From Ureibacillus thermophilus (lineage in GTDB: Bacteria; Bacillota; Bacilli; Bacillales_A; Planococcaceae), in the NCBI RefSeq assembly GCF_042657185.1, contig NZ_JBHSNN010000007.1: a stretch of 32,855 bases of DNA, one strand, 5' to 3'. The translations under genes were made by a program, and so were the position numbers. Below the pieces are notes generated by a model. It saw only the letters and a list, made by a program, of their open reading frames with translations. It made no database searches and had not been told where the DNA came from. Shown piece after piece: positions 24,752-32,754 of this stretch. Each line of letters starts with the position of its first letter. Within the stretch, counting starts at the first letter, position 1.

Positions 24752-26035
24752 TTATTTATTAAGCGTAATGACCTCTTTTCCTCCCATATATGGAACCAAT
24801 ACTTTTGGAATTACGACGCTTCCATCCTCTTGTTGATAATTTTCTAAAATGGCTGCAACTGTTCGGCCGATTGCAAGCCCTGAACCATTTAATGTGTGAA
24901 CATATTCAGGTTTTGCTCCATGTTCGCGGCGGAATCGGATATTGGCGCGTCTTGCTTGGAAGTCTTCAAAGTTAGAGCAAGATGAAATTTCGCGGTATTT
25001 ATTTTGAGCTGGCATCCATACTTCCAAATCATATTTTTTGGCAGCTGTAAAACCTAAGTCAGCTGTACACATTTTCACCCGTTGATAAGGAAGTTCCAAT
25101 AATTGAAGCACTTTTTCAGCATGACTTGTCAACAATTCCAACTGCTCATAAGATTCTTCTGGTTTGACAAAGCGGACAAGTTCCACTTTATTGAATTGAT
25201 GCTGGCGGATCAATCCGCGCGTATCACGGCCTGCTGAACCTGCTTCGGAACGGAAACATGCACTATATGCAACAAAAGCTTTTGGCAACATATCGATGCT
25301 CAAAATTTCATCGCGGTAAAAGTTTGTTACAGGCACTTCTGCTGTTGGAATCATGAAATAATCTGTTTCAGCTAATTTAAATACATCTTCTTCAAATTTT
25401 GGCAATTGTCCTGTTCCTAATAAACTGTCGCGGTTGACAATGACTGGAGGAAGCATTTCTTCATATCCATGCTCTTCCACATGCAAATCCATCATAAAAT
25501 TCATAAGAGCCCGCTCAAGTCTTGCTCCTAAACCGCGGTAGAAAACAAAACGGCTTCCTGTTACTTTTGCAGCCCGTTCAAAATCGATAATGCCCAAATC
25601 TGTTGCCAAATCCCAGTGAGGCTTCACTTCAAAATCAAATTTTGGCACGTCCCCCCAAGTATATTCCACTACATTGTCATCTTCACTTTCACCAATTGGA
25701 ACGGATTCATGAGGAAGATTTGGCAAACGCATCATCATATCTTTGAATTGTTGTTCAATTTCTTCCAATTCTGCATCTAATTTTTTGATTTCTTCTCCTA
25801 CTTCACGCATGCGTTGAATCAAATCATCAGCATTTTCTTTATTGCGTTTCATGACAGCAATTTGCTCTGATACTTTATTGCGCTCAGCTTTTAATTCTTC
25901 AGTTTTCGCAATGAGTTCTCGACGTTTAGAATCAAGCACTTCAAATTCATCAAAATTTCCTAAGTCTTCATTGCGAGTTAAAAGGATTTTCTTTACTTCT
26001 TCATAGTTTTCACGAACACGTCGAATGTCTAACAT
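24752..26035 (-). CDS. serS: seryl-tRNA synthetase
   Basis: The 427-residue class II synthetase charges tRNA-Ser and tRNA-Sec. The N-terminal region is the long antiparallel coiled-coil arm (about 25-105) that grips the variable arm of tRNA-Ser. The catalytic domain shows motif 2, FRSEAGSAGRDTRGLIRQHQF, and motif 3, LNGSGLAIGRTVAAILENYQ. Length is standard. GGAGG precedes the ATG. A T-box leader controls it and a terminator follows. It lies downstream of pdxS as in B. subtilis, but without pdxT between them. Confidence 0.98.
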   Translation of the reverse strand: MLDIRRVRENYEEVKKILLTRNEDLGNFDEFEVLDSKRRELIAKTEELKAERNKVSEQIAVMKRNKENADDLIQRMREVGEEIKKLDAELEEIEQQFKDMMMRLPNLPHESVPIGESEDDNVVEYTWGDVPKFDFEVKPHWDLATDLGIIDFERAAKVTGSRFVFYRGLGARLERALMNFMMDLHVEEHGYEEMLPPVIVNRDSLLGTGQLPKFEEDVFKLAETDYFMIPTAEVPVTNFYRDEILSIDMLPKAFVAYSACFRSEAGSAGRDTRGLIRQHQFNKVELVRFVKPEESYEQLELLTSHAEKVLQLLELPYQRVKMCTADLGFTAAKKYDLEVWMPAQNKYREISSCSNFEDFQARRANIRFRREHGAKPEYVHTLNGSGLAIGRTVAAILENYQQEDGSVVIPKVLVPYMGGKEVITLNK

Positions 26036-26070
26036 GCTGATTCCTCCAAACTTTATTTAAATATTCCATA

Positions 26071-26310
26071 TAAAAAGCTCTCAATCCCAAAAAGGGACGA
26101 GAGCTACCCGCGTTGCCACCCTAATTGATTAGGCGAATGCCTAATCCTCTTGCCAGATAACGGTTCTATTACCGGCCCAATCCTACTTAAACGTTCAGAT
26201 GGGCAACTCAAGGATGGATTCGCAAGGGTTTTTATCAGCTTCCACCAACCGCTGACTCTCTGAAAAAAACGTACTTGCTACTACTTCCTGTCATCGAATT
26301 ACTTATATAA
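26071..26310 (-). promoter_or_regulatory. T-box riboswitch controlling serS
   Basis: On the minus strand the T-box sequence AGGGTGGCAACGCGG (26108-26122) precedes an intrinsic terminator (hairpin 26076-26105 followed by T residues, 26071-26075). Binding of uncharged tRNA-Ser favours the antiterminator and lets transcription enter serS. Stem I occupies roughly 26200-26300. A UCC at 26216-26218 in the sequence GAATCCATCC is a candidate serine specifier codon; this placement is tentative. The leader ends about 35 nt before the serS start. The promoter was not resolved. Confidence 0.93.
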
Positions 26311-26376
26311 TTTTAACATTAGGGTACTATAACAGATGAAATTTTGCAAGAAATTACATGAATCCTTCATTAAATG

Positions 26377-27234
26377 TTATCTGAATTGTAACAGTTCCTC
26401 TTTTGGAAGTGATGCAATGTCAATCCCTTTCATTGGCGATCCTAAATCCTTTGAAAGTTCCGCAATCAGCTGATAATCTTTGTAGTTTCGTACCGCTTCC
26501 ACAATGGCACGGGCGAATTTTTCCGGATTTTCCGATTTGAAAATGCCGGAACCGACAAATAGTCCGTCTGCGCCCAATTCCATCATCAACGCCGCATCTG
26601 CTGGTGTTGCCACCCCTCCGGCAGCGTAATTCAAAACAGGCAATCGGCCCAGCTCCTTGATTTTTAACAATAATTCATAAGGGGCTCCTAAAGTTTTTGC
26701 TTCAACCATTAATTCATCTTTGCTCATGTTCACTATACGGCGGACTTCTGCATTGACTTTGCGAAGATGGCGCACAGCTTCGACAATATTTCCAGTGCCG
26801 GCTTCACCTTTCGTGCGCAGCATGGCAGCCCCTTCACCAATTCTTCTTGCCGCTTCGCCCAGATTTCTGCAACCGCAGACGAAAGGCACCTTAAACTCAC
26901 TTTTTAACAAATGAAATTCATCATCTGCAGGCGTCAATACCTCACTTTCATCAATCATATCCACTCCGATTGCTTCCAAAATCCGCGCTTCTGTAATATG
27001 GCCAATTCTCGCTTTTGCCATTACCGGAATGGATATGGCATTCTTTACTTCCTCAATAATGCGAAGATCAGCCATCCTAGCTACTCCGCCTTCTTTTCGT
27101 ATATCTGATGGAACTTTTTCTAATGCCATTACCGCAACAGCACCTGCCGCTTCTGCAATTTTTGCTTGCTCAGCATTCACAACATCCATGATTACGCCGC
27201 CTCGGGGGATGTTAATTTCTTTAAAATTTTCCAT
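26377..27234 (-). CDS. pdxS: PdxS, pyridoxal 5'-phosphate synthase subunit, with divergent N-terminus
   Basis: The 285-residue synthase makes PLP from ribose 5-phosphate, glyceraldehyde 3-phosphate and ammonia normally supplied by PdxT. Key residues are present: D17 (GGVIMD), K74 (MAKARIGH) and K142 (RTKGEAGTGN), equal to D24, K81 and K149 of B. subtilis, plus the phosphate loop GGVATPADAALMM. The N-terminus is 7 residues shorter and lacks the usual KRGMAEMQK segment that contacts PdxT. The start is secure because AGGAGG stands 7 nt before the ATG. No pdxT follows; the next element is the serS T-box. It is divergent from a MocR/PdxR regulator 104 nt away. It may use free ammonia or a PdxT encoded elsewhere. 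Confidence 0.96.
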   Translation of the reverse strand: MENFKEINIPRGGVIMDVVNAEQAKIAEAAGAVAVMALEKVPSDIRKEGGVARMADLRIIEEVKNAISIPVMAKARIGHITEARILEAIGVDMIDESEVLTPADDEFHLLKSEFKVPFVCGCRNLGEAARRIGEGAAMLRTKGEAGTGNIVEAVRHLRKVNAEVRRIVNMSKDELMVEAKTLGAPYELLLKIKELGRLPVLNYAAGGVATPADAALMMELGADGLFVGSGIFKSENPEKFARAIVEAVRNYKDYQLIAELSKDLGSPMKGIDIASLPKEELLQFR

Positions 27235-27338
27235 ATTATTACCTCCTATTATTTGTTGATTTTTAGTATAATGATTTTTGACAATATAAAAAGTTCCAAA
27301 ATTATAAAAAGTTATATGGTCAGTTGGAGGTATATACG
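27235..27338. promoter_or_regulatory. divergent pdxS-pdxR control region
   Basis: This gap holds both start regions. For pdxR, TTGACA (27278-27283) and TATAAA (27303-27308) are 19 nt apart, a little long. For pdxS, TATACT (27265-27270, minus strand) could be the -10 but has no good -35, as if an activator were needed. TATAAAAAGTT occurs twice, at 27285-27295 and 27303-27313, one and three-quarter helical turns apart. It is a candidate PdxR site by position. Confidence 0.5.
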
Positions 27339-28757
27339 ATGGACATGCTGATCTTCCAATTGGAAAAAGAAAATGCTAAACCTTTGTATGAACAACTCTA
27401 CAGCGGCATAAAAAATGCAATTATTCAAAAACAAATTGAAGTAGGAACGAAATTGCCATCTAAGCGAAAATTAGCGGAGTTTTTAAATATTAGTCAAACT
27501 ACCATTGAAATTGCATATTCTCAATTATTAGCGGAAGGATATATTACATCTATTCCCCGTGTAGGTTATTTTGTTGAAGAAATTGATGAACTGCCTTACG
27601 TAGAAAAAAAACAAACGACAATCGAAATTCCCCAAAAAGAACAAAAACAATATCGATATGATTTTCATCCTGGTAAAGTTGATGAAGAATCCTTCCCTTT
27701 TGTTGTATGGAGAAAGTATGTAAAAGATATATTTGATATTACTTCAAAAGAGTTGTTACAAATGGGTGAACCCCAAGGAGAAGTAGAGTTACGAAAGGAA
27801 ATTGCCAATTATTTATTTCAATCGAGAGGTATCCATTGCAAACCTGAGCAAATCGTTATTAGCTCTGGAACTGAGCTTTTATTACCGATGATTTTGCGCT
27901 TATTTGAAGATGATTTCATATTAGCCCTTGAAAACCCTGGTTACTCAGCAATACCGAGAATTCATTTAAATAATAATGCCATTCCTATTTCTGTGGATGA
28001 GGAAGGTTTAGTAGTTGATGAACTTGAACAAACAAATGCTAATATCGTCTATATTACTCCATCACATCAATTCCCGACAGGGGCAGTGCTGTCAGCTACA
28101 AGAAGAACTCAACTGCTGAAATGGGCAAGCAAAGCACCTAATCGATATATTATTGAAGATGATTATGATAGTGAGTTTCGCTACATTGGCAAACCCATTC
28201 CAGCCCTACATGGTTTAGATCAAAATGATAAAGTGATTTATATGAGCACATTTACAAAATCATTGATGCCATCACTTAGGGTTGCTTATATGGTATTGCC
28301 TCATCATTTATTAATGAAATATAAAGAAATATTTAGTTATTACTCAGCAACGGTCCCACGTTTCGTTCAACACATATTAGCCAATTTTATGAAAGATGGT
28401 CATTTCTCTAAACATTTAAATCGCATGAGGAAAATTTATCGAAAAAAACATGATAAATTAAAACATACGCTAACTACTTTTTATCCTGATATAAAAATAA
28501 CAGGAGACCAAGCTGGAATGCATGTGCTAATCTCGATTCCTAGCGGCAAAAATGTTGACCAACTGAAGCAAATTGCAAATCATCATGGCATCAACATTAC
28601 TCCTGTAACCAATTATTTGTTAAAGCCCATTGAATATAAACATCCTACCTTCTTGCTTGGATTCGGAGGTATTCCTTTAAATCAAATAGAGGAAAGTATC
28701 CACCAATTGATGGAATGTTGGAACGTACAAAAAAATAAAAAACTCGCTAAACTATAG
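27339..28757 (+). CDS. pdxR: PdxR-like MocR-family regulator (GntR HTH plus aminotransferase-like domain)
   Basis: The 472-residue regulator has an N-terminal GntR-type winged helix (KRKLAEFLNISQTTIEIAYSQL, about 43-65). A fold-type I aminotransferase-like domain follows and keeps the PLP-binding features: IIEDDYDSEFRY and the Schiff-base lysine in FTKSLMPS (K307). Members of this kind sense PLP and control pdxST. The divergent position next to pdxS supports the name. GGAGG stands 8 nt before the ATG at 27339. A TTG five codons earlier overlaps that site and is rejected. B. subtilis lacks a pdxR at this locus, whereas Listeria, streptococci and B. clausii have one. Confidence 0.9.
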   Translation: MDMLIFQLEKENAKPLYEQLYSGIKNAIIQKQIEVGTKLPSKRKLAEFLNISQTTIEIAYSQLLAEGYITSIPRVGYFVEEIDELPYVEKKQTTIEIPQKEQKQYRYDFHPGKVDEESFPFVVWRKYVKDIFDITSKELLQMGEPQGEVELRKEIANYLFQSRGIHCKPEQIVISSGTELLLPMILRLFEDDFILALENPGYSAIPRIHLNNNAIPISVDEEGLVVDELEQTNANIVYITPSHQFPTGAVLSATRRTQLLKWASKAPNRYIIEDDYDSEFRYIGKPIPALHGLDQNDKVIYMSTFTKSLMPSLRVAYMVLPHHLLMKYKEIFSYYSATVPRFVQHILANFMKDGHFSKHLNRMRKIYRKKHDKLKHTLTTFYPDIKITGDQAGMHVLISIPSGKNVDQLKQIANHHGINITPVTNYLLKPIEYKHPTFLLGFGGIPLNQIEESIHQLMECWNVQKNKKLAKL

Positions 28758-28778
28758 ATGTCTTAGCGAGTTTTTTAT
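28739..28778 (+). terminator. terminator after pdxR
   Basis: AAAACTCGCTAA (28739-28750) pairs perfectly with TTAGCGAGTTTT (28763-28774) and leads into T residues. The hairpin includes the last codons of pdxR. The A run on the left lets it act for the minus-strand regulator gene as well. Confidence 0.92.
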
Positions 28779-28833
28779 ATTAGTATATTATACATATATT
28801 TCCCATAAATATTTCCCAAGCAATATTTTTTCT

Positions 28834-29289
28834 TTAATCTGCATATTTCTTTTTTAATTGTTCTGAACCAGTTCCACCAATAATCATTAATACTAATGGT
28901 AAGAAATTTGAAATTACTTTAGGTAAACCATCGGGAATTGTTATATTCGTATAAAAAAATAAATTGGAACCTAGAATGATGATTTTAATGAGTATTAATA
29001 ATACCCCTAGTAAAAATAAACTGTCAAAAAACGATTTTAATTTGGGGTGAGCTAATTTTTTACTATCTTGAATTACTTTTTCCTTCAAATCATTGTCACT
29101 CCTTAACATTTCATCTATTGTAATACCAAATAAATCGCTTAGTGCAATAATTACTTCAATACTTGGATAGTTCTTTCCAGTTTCCCATTTTGATACTGAT
29201 TGACGACTGACATGAAGTTTATCTGCAAGATCTGCTTGTGTCCAACCTCGTTTTTCCCTTTCATTTTTTAATCGTTCACTAAATGTCAT
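28834..29289 (-). CDS. XRE-family membrane-anchored regulator
   Basis: The 151-residue protein has an N-terminal Cro/C1-type helix-turn-helix (about 5-60, WTQADLADKLHVSRQSVSKWETG) followed by a linker and two hydrophobic helices (about 90-110 and 121-140). HTH proteins with a short membrane tail are common in Bacilli and often of unknown target. AAAGGAG lies 9 nt before the ATG at 29289. A TTG start nine codons upstream contains the ribosome binding site and is rejected. It sits alone between pdxR and dacA, outside the ancestral B. subtilis order, so it was probably gained with or after pdxR. Confidence 0.88.
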   Translation of the reverse strand: MTFSERLKNEREKRGWTQADLADKLHVSRQSVSKWETGKNYPSIEVIIALSDLFGITIDEMLRSDNDLKEKVIQDSKKLAHPKLKSFFDSLFLLGVLLILIKIIILGSNLFFYTNITIPDGLPKVISNFLPLVLMIIGGTGSEQLKKKYAD

Positions 29290-29457
29290 CGACGGCAACT
29301 CCTTTCTTATGTTCAATATAAATTAAAAGTAGTATGAAGTAAAGAGAGCTATGGGCGCATGATGATGCAACGGATAGTTGCCATCGCCAAACGCCAATTA
29401 TATACCATTTTATATAAAATTTACATTTAATTTCCAAAAGTATTAGAATATATATCA

Positions 29458-29499
29458 AAGAAAAAAGCTAAGAATCCACATCTAGTGGTTCCTAGCTTT
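29458..29499 (-). terminator. terminator of dacA
   Basis: AAAGCTAAGAATCCAC (29464-29479) pairs with GTGGTTCCTAGCTTT (29485-29499) with minor mismatches. On the minus strand a T-rich tail follows. It lies about 45 nt past the dacA stop codon. Confidence 0.86.
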
Positions 29500-29544
29500 C
29501 TTGAAATAAATTCTATTAGCGAAAAGTTTTAATTGCCTAATTTG

Positions 29545-30879
29545 TTATGAAAATAAGCCTCCTACAAAACCAGTAATGCCTCCCCAAAGATTACTGAAGA
29601 AATTACCGATTCCTTGGAAGAATAATGAGATAAATCCTGCTCGTTCAACATCGTCTGCTGTTACTACATCAACAGCCATTTCTTTACCATCGATAAAACC
29701 GTAATCAGAACCTTCTTTTCTTTCAATCACAACTTTCCCAACTACCGTACCCTTTTTCACTTCCGCTTCTAATGAATCTTTATCTAATACTAATTTTGGT
29801 TCATATAAATCTCTTTCCGAATTTTTCACCAACATAGAGAAGGGTTCTTTTACAGCGATTTTGACTTTATCTTCTTTTCCTTTAATGACTTTAATAGTAT
29901 CCTTGCCTTTTACTGAAAAGTCTTCTGGTATAATTTCTTGTTTTGAGAATTGGTTAAACCCATAGTTGAATAGTTTGGCTGTTGCATCAAAACGAGCTTT
30001 GTAAGATCCAGCGCCGTTGGAATCAACTGCATTCATGACAACAGAAATTAAACGAGTTCCATTTCTTTCAGCAGTTCCTGTAAAACAATATCCAGCCAAA
30101 TTCGTTGTACCAGTTTTTAAACCATCGACACCTTCATATTCATATACCAATCCTGGAAGCATAAAGTTCCAGTTTTCCATTTGAATCGCATCATCTGTGC
30201 CTTCACGGAATATTTTCTTTGGAATGCTGGCAGTCTCTAAAACTTCTGGATAATCTTTCAGTAAATGATAGGCAAGTTTTGCAACAGAGCGAGCAGGCAT
30301 AACATTTTCATCTTCTGGTCCTGTCCCCGCAGGCTGCATGCCCATTAAATCTTTATTATTTAATCCTGTTGAGTTGACAAATTTATAACCTTCAAGTCCG
30401 AGTTCTTCCGCTTTTTTATTCATTAATTTAACAAACTCAGTTTCCGTTCCTGCCACCATTTCAGCAATGGCCACTGTCGCTGCGTTGGCAGAATAGATTG
30501 CCATAGCTTCATATAATTCTCGTAATGTATAAGTTCCGTCCGCTCTCAAAGGCACGTTGCTCAATGCGCGATTTTGCGACAATTTATAAGCATATTCTGA
30601 TACTTTATATTTCTGATTCCATGAAACTTTTCCTTCTTTAATAGCATCTAATAGAATATACTCTGTCATCATTTTAGACATGCTGGCAATGCCAAGCGGT
30701 GTATCGGCATTTTGCTCATATAATATTTTTCCTGAATCTGCATCAACTAAAATAGCAGCTCCTACAGTTAAACCTAAATCTGTTTCCGCTTTTGCTTGCG
30801 GTATCGTAACAAACATGCTAAGAAGCAGAATAGGAATAAGCAATACGCTGATCATAGATGTCTTCCTTGCTTTTTTCAC
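29545..30879 (-). CDS. dacA: D-alanyl-D-alanine carboxypeptidase DacA (PBP5)
   Basis: The 444-residue low-molecular-weight penicillin-binding protein trims the terminal D-Ala from peptidoglycan stem peptides. A signal peptide (cleavage near 31, QAKA) is followed by the catalytic motifs SMSK (S66 nucleophile, K69), SAN and KTGT, then the beta-rich C-terminal domain and an amphipathic membrane-anchoring helix (SLFFQGIGNFFSNLWGGI). The GTG at 30879 follows GGAGG by 8 nt. A GTG five codons upstream overlaps that site. Length equals B. subtilis DacA (443). It follows guaB, as in B. subtilis, with a terminator between them. Confidence 0.97.
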   Translation of the reverse strand: MKKARKTSMISVLLIPILLLSMFVTIPQAKAETDLGLTVGAAILVDADSGKILYEQNADTPLGIASMSKMMTEYILLDAIKEGKVSWNQKYKVSEYAYKLSQNRALSNVPLRADGTYTLRELYEAMAIYSANAATVAIAEMVAGTETEFVKLMNKKAEELGLEGYKFVNSTGLNNKDLMGMQPAGTGPEDENVMPARSVAKLAYHLLKDYPEVLETASIPKKIFREGTDDAIQMENWNFMLPGLVYEYEGVDGLKTGTTNLAGYCFTGTAERNGTRLISVVMNAVDSNGAGSYKARFDATAKLFNYGFNQFSKQEIIPEDFSVKGKDTIKVIKGKEDKVKIAVKEPFSMLVKNSERDLYEPKLVLDKDSLEAEVKKGTVVGKVVIERKEGSDYGFIDGKEMAVDVVTADDVERAGFISLFFQGIGNFFSNLWGGITGFVGGLFS

Positions 30880-30952
30880 AGAATGTACCTCCACTCAATA
30901 TTATCATCTCCGCTCATTTTACCATAGATTATGTTCGCTGTGGTAAAAGAAC

Positions 30953-30998
30953 AAATAAAAAACCACCCTTCTAAAATCCCTTGACGTTAGAAGAGTGG
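30953..30998 (-). terminator. terminator of guaB
   Basis: CCACCCTTCTAA (30963-30974) pairs with TTAGAAGAGTGG (30987-30998) with one G-U pair, followed on the minus strand by six T and further T-rich sequence. The stop codon of guaB lies 17 nt away. Confidence 0.9.
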
Positions 30999-31014
30999 CG
31001 AGGTTTCATGTAAT

Positions 31015-32481
31015 TTATTGGATAGAATAGTTTGGCGCTTCTTTTGTTATTTGAACAGTGTGTGGATGGGATTCACGAAGACCGGCATTTGTAATGCGGA
31101 CAAATTGTGAATATTCACGTAAATATTCTAAGTTTGGTGCACCGCAGTATCCCATACCAGAACGAACGCCTCCTACTAATTGATGGATTGTATCAGCAAG
31201 AGGTCCTTTGTATGGAACACGGCCTTCAATACCTTCAGGCACTAATTTTTTCGCATCTTCTTGGAAATAGCGATCTTTTGAACCTTGCTCCATTGCAGAA
31301 AGAGAACCCATACCGCGATAAACTTTGAAACGGCGACCTTGGAAAATTTCTGTTTCCCCCGGTGATTCTGTTGTACCAGCTAAAAGTGAACCAAGCATTA
31401 CAGCATGTCCACCTGCTGCTAAAGCTTTTACGATATCACCAGAATATTTAATACCGCCGTCAGCAATAATTGTTTTGCCATATTCACGTGCAACAGTAGC
31501 ACAATCATAAATTGCCGTAATTTGTGGTACCCCTACTCCGGCAACTACTCGAGTTGTACAAATAGAACCTGGTCCAATACCTACTTTTACTACATCGGCA
31601 CCTGCTTCATATAATGCACGAGTGGCTTCAGCAGTTGCCACGTTTCCCGCAATAATTTCTAAATCCGGATACTCTTGGCGAATTTTCTTTACTGTGTCAA
31701 TTACACCTTGGGAATGACCATGAGCAGTATCAATTACAATAATATCTACTTGTGCTTCCACTAATTTTTTCACACGCGCAAACGTATCGCTAGAAATGCC
31801 CACTGCCGCTCCGACAATTAATCGACCAAGTTGATCTTTTGCAGCATTTGGAAATTCTATCACTTTTTCAATATCTTTAATGGTAATTAAACCTTTTAAT
31901 TTTCCATCATCATCAACAATTGGGAGTTTTTCAATTTTATAGGTTTGTAAGATTTTTTCAGCTTCTTCTAAAGTCGTTCCTACAGGAGCAGTGATTAAAT
32001 CTTCTTTCGTCATCACTTCTTCGATTCTCAATGAATAATCGGAAATGAAACGTAAATCACGATTTGTAATAATCCCTACCAATTTTTGTTCTTCTTCATT
32101 ATTTACAATTGGAACACCCGAAATGCGATATTTGCCCATTAAATGTTCAGCATCAAATACTTGATGTTGAGGTGTTAAGAAGAAAGGATTTGTAATTACA
32201 CCATTTTCAGAACGTTTTACTTTTTCAACTTCTTCCGCCTGTTCCTCAATAGACATATTTTTATGGATTATTCCAAGTCCACCTTGACGTGCCATAGCAA
32301 TTGCCATTTTGGATTCTGTAACTGTATCCATACCCGCACTAATAATTGGAATATTTAATTTAATTTTTGGCGTTAATTGTACAGATAAATCAACTTCTTT
32401 TGGCAATACTGTTGAATGTGCTGGTATTAATAATACATCGTCAAATGTTAAGCCTTCTTTGGCGAATTTCGTCTCCCACAT
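31015..32481 (-). CDS. guaB: inosine-5'-monophosphate dehydrogenase
   Basis: The 488-residue enzyme oxidises IMP to XMP with NAD+, the committed step to GMP. The TIM-barrel is interrupted by two CBS domains (about 95-205; ISGVPIVNNEE, IEKLPIVDDDG) that bind nucleotides. The catalytic loop has GSICTTR with the active cysteine near 308, and the flap has MGSLSAMEQGSKDRYFQ and EGIEGRVPYKG. AGGAGG stands 10 nt before the ATG. It is a single-gene unit with a near-consensus promoter upstream and its own terminator. Confidence 0.98.
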   Translation of the reverse strand: MWETKFAKEGLTFDDVLLIPAHSTVLPKEVDLSVQLTPKIKLNIPIISAGMDTVTESKMAIAMARQGGLGIIHKNMSIEEQAEEVEKVKRSENGVITNPFFLTPQHQVFDAEHLMGKYRISGVPIVNNEEEQKLVGIITNRDLRFISDYSLRIEEVMTKEDLITAPVGTTLEEAEKILQTYKIEKLPIVDDDGKLKGLITIKDIEKVIEFPNAAKDQLGRLIVGAAVGISSDTFARVKKLVEAQVDIIVIDTAHGHSQGVIDTVKKIRQEYPDLEIIAGNVATAEATRALYEAGADVVKVGIGPGSICTTRVVAGVGVPQITAIYDCATVAREYGKTIIADGGIKYSGDIVKALAAGGHAVMLGSLLAGTTESPGETEIFQGRRFKVYRGMGSLSAMEQGSKDRYFQEDAKKLVPEGIEGRVPYKGPLADTIHQLVGGVRSGMGYCGAPNLEYLREYSQFVRITNAGLRESHPHTVQITKEAPNYSIQ

Positions 32482-32520
32482 TTCGATTATTCCTCCTAGT
32501 ATAAACGAATATTATTAGTA

Positions 32521-32549
32521 AGATTATCAACATGTTTTTCAAGTGTCAA
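32521..32549 (-). promoter_or_regulatory. guaB: guaB promoter
   Basis: The minus strand has a perfect TTGACA (32544-32549), a 17-nt spacer and TAATCT (32521-32526). Initiation would be near 32514, about 33 nt before the start codon. Confidence 0.7.
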
Positions 32550-32754
32550 GAATCTGGTAAATAGAAAAAGAATTCGGATTATTGGAAATTATCAAGAATG
32601 TTTTTCAATTGACGCAAAAATGAAACTAGGTTTAGTTTGTTCTTTTTTAAATGAATTATGATATTAGGGATAAATAATAAAAAATTTGTTCCGAAAGATT
32701 AAAGATTTATAAATTTATTAAATTTAAAGTTTAAGGTTTTTGGACAAATAAAAA
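32550..32754. other. A+T-rich upstream region of guaB with a partial duplication
   Basis: No gene is visible. An imperfect copy of the guaB promoter spacer occurs here: ATTATCAA...TGTTTTTCAA at 32523-32542 recurs at 32588-32608, about 65 bp away. The second copy lacks a good -35 box. The remainder is low-complexity A+T-rich sequence up to the probable insertion sequence end. Confidence 0.45.

Noticed and set aside
26311..26376. Remnant of pdxT between pdxS and the T-box
   Set aside because: Only about 65 nt separate them and no glutaminase-like frame is visible, so the gene is absent and not merely broken.
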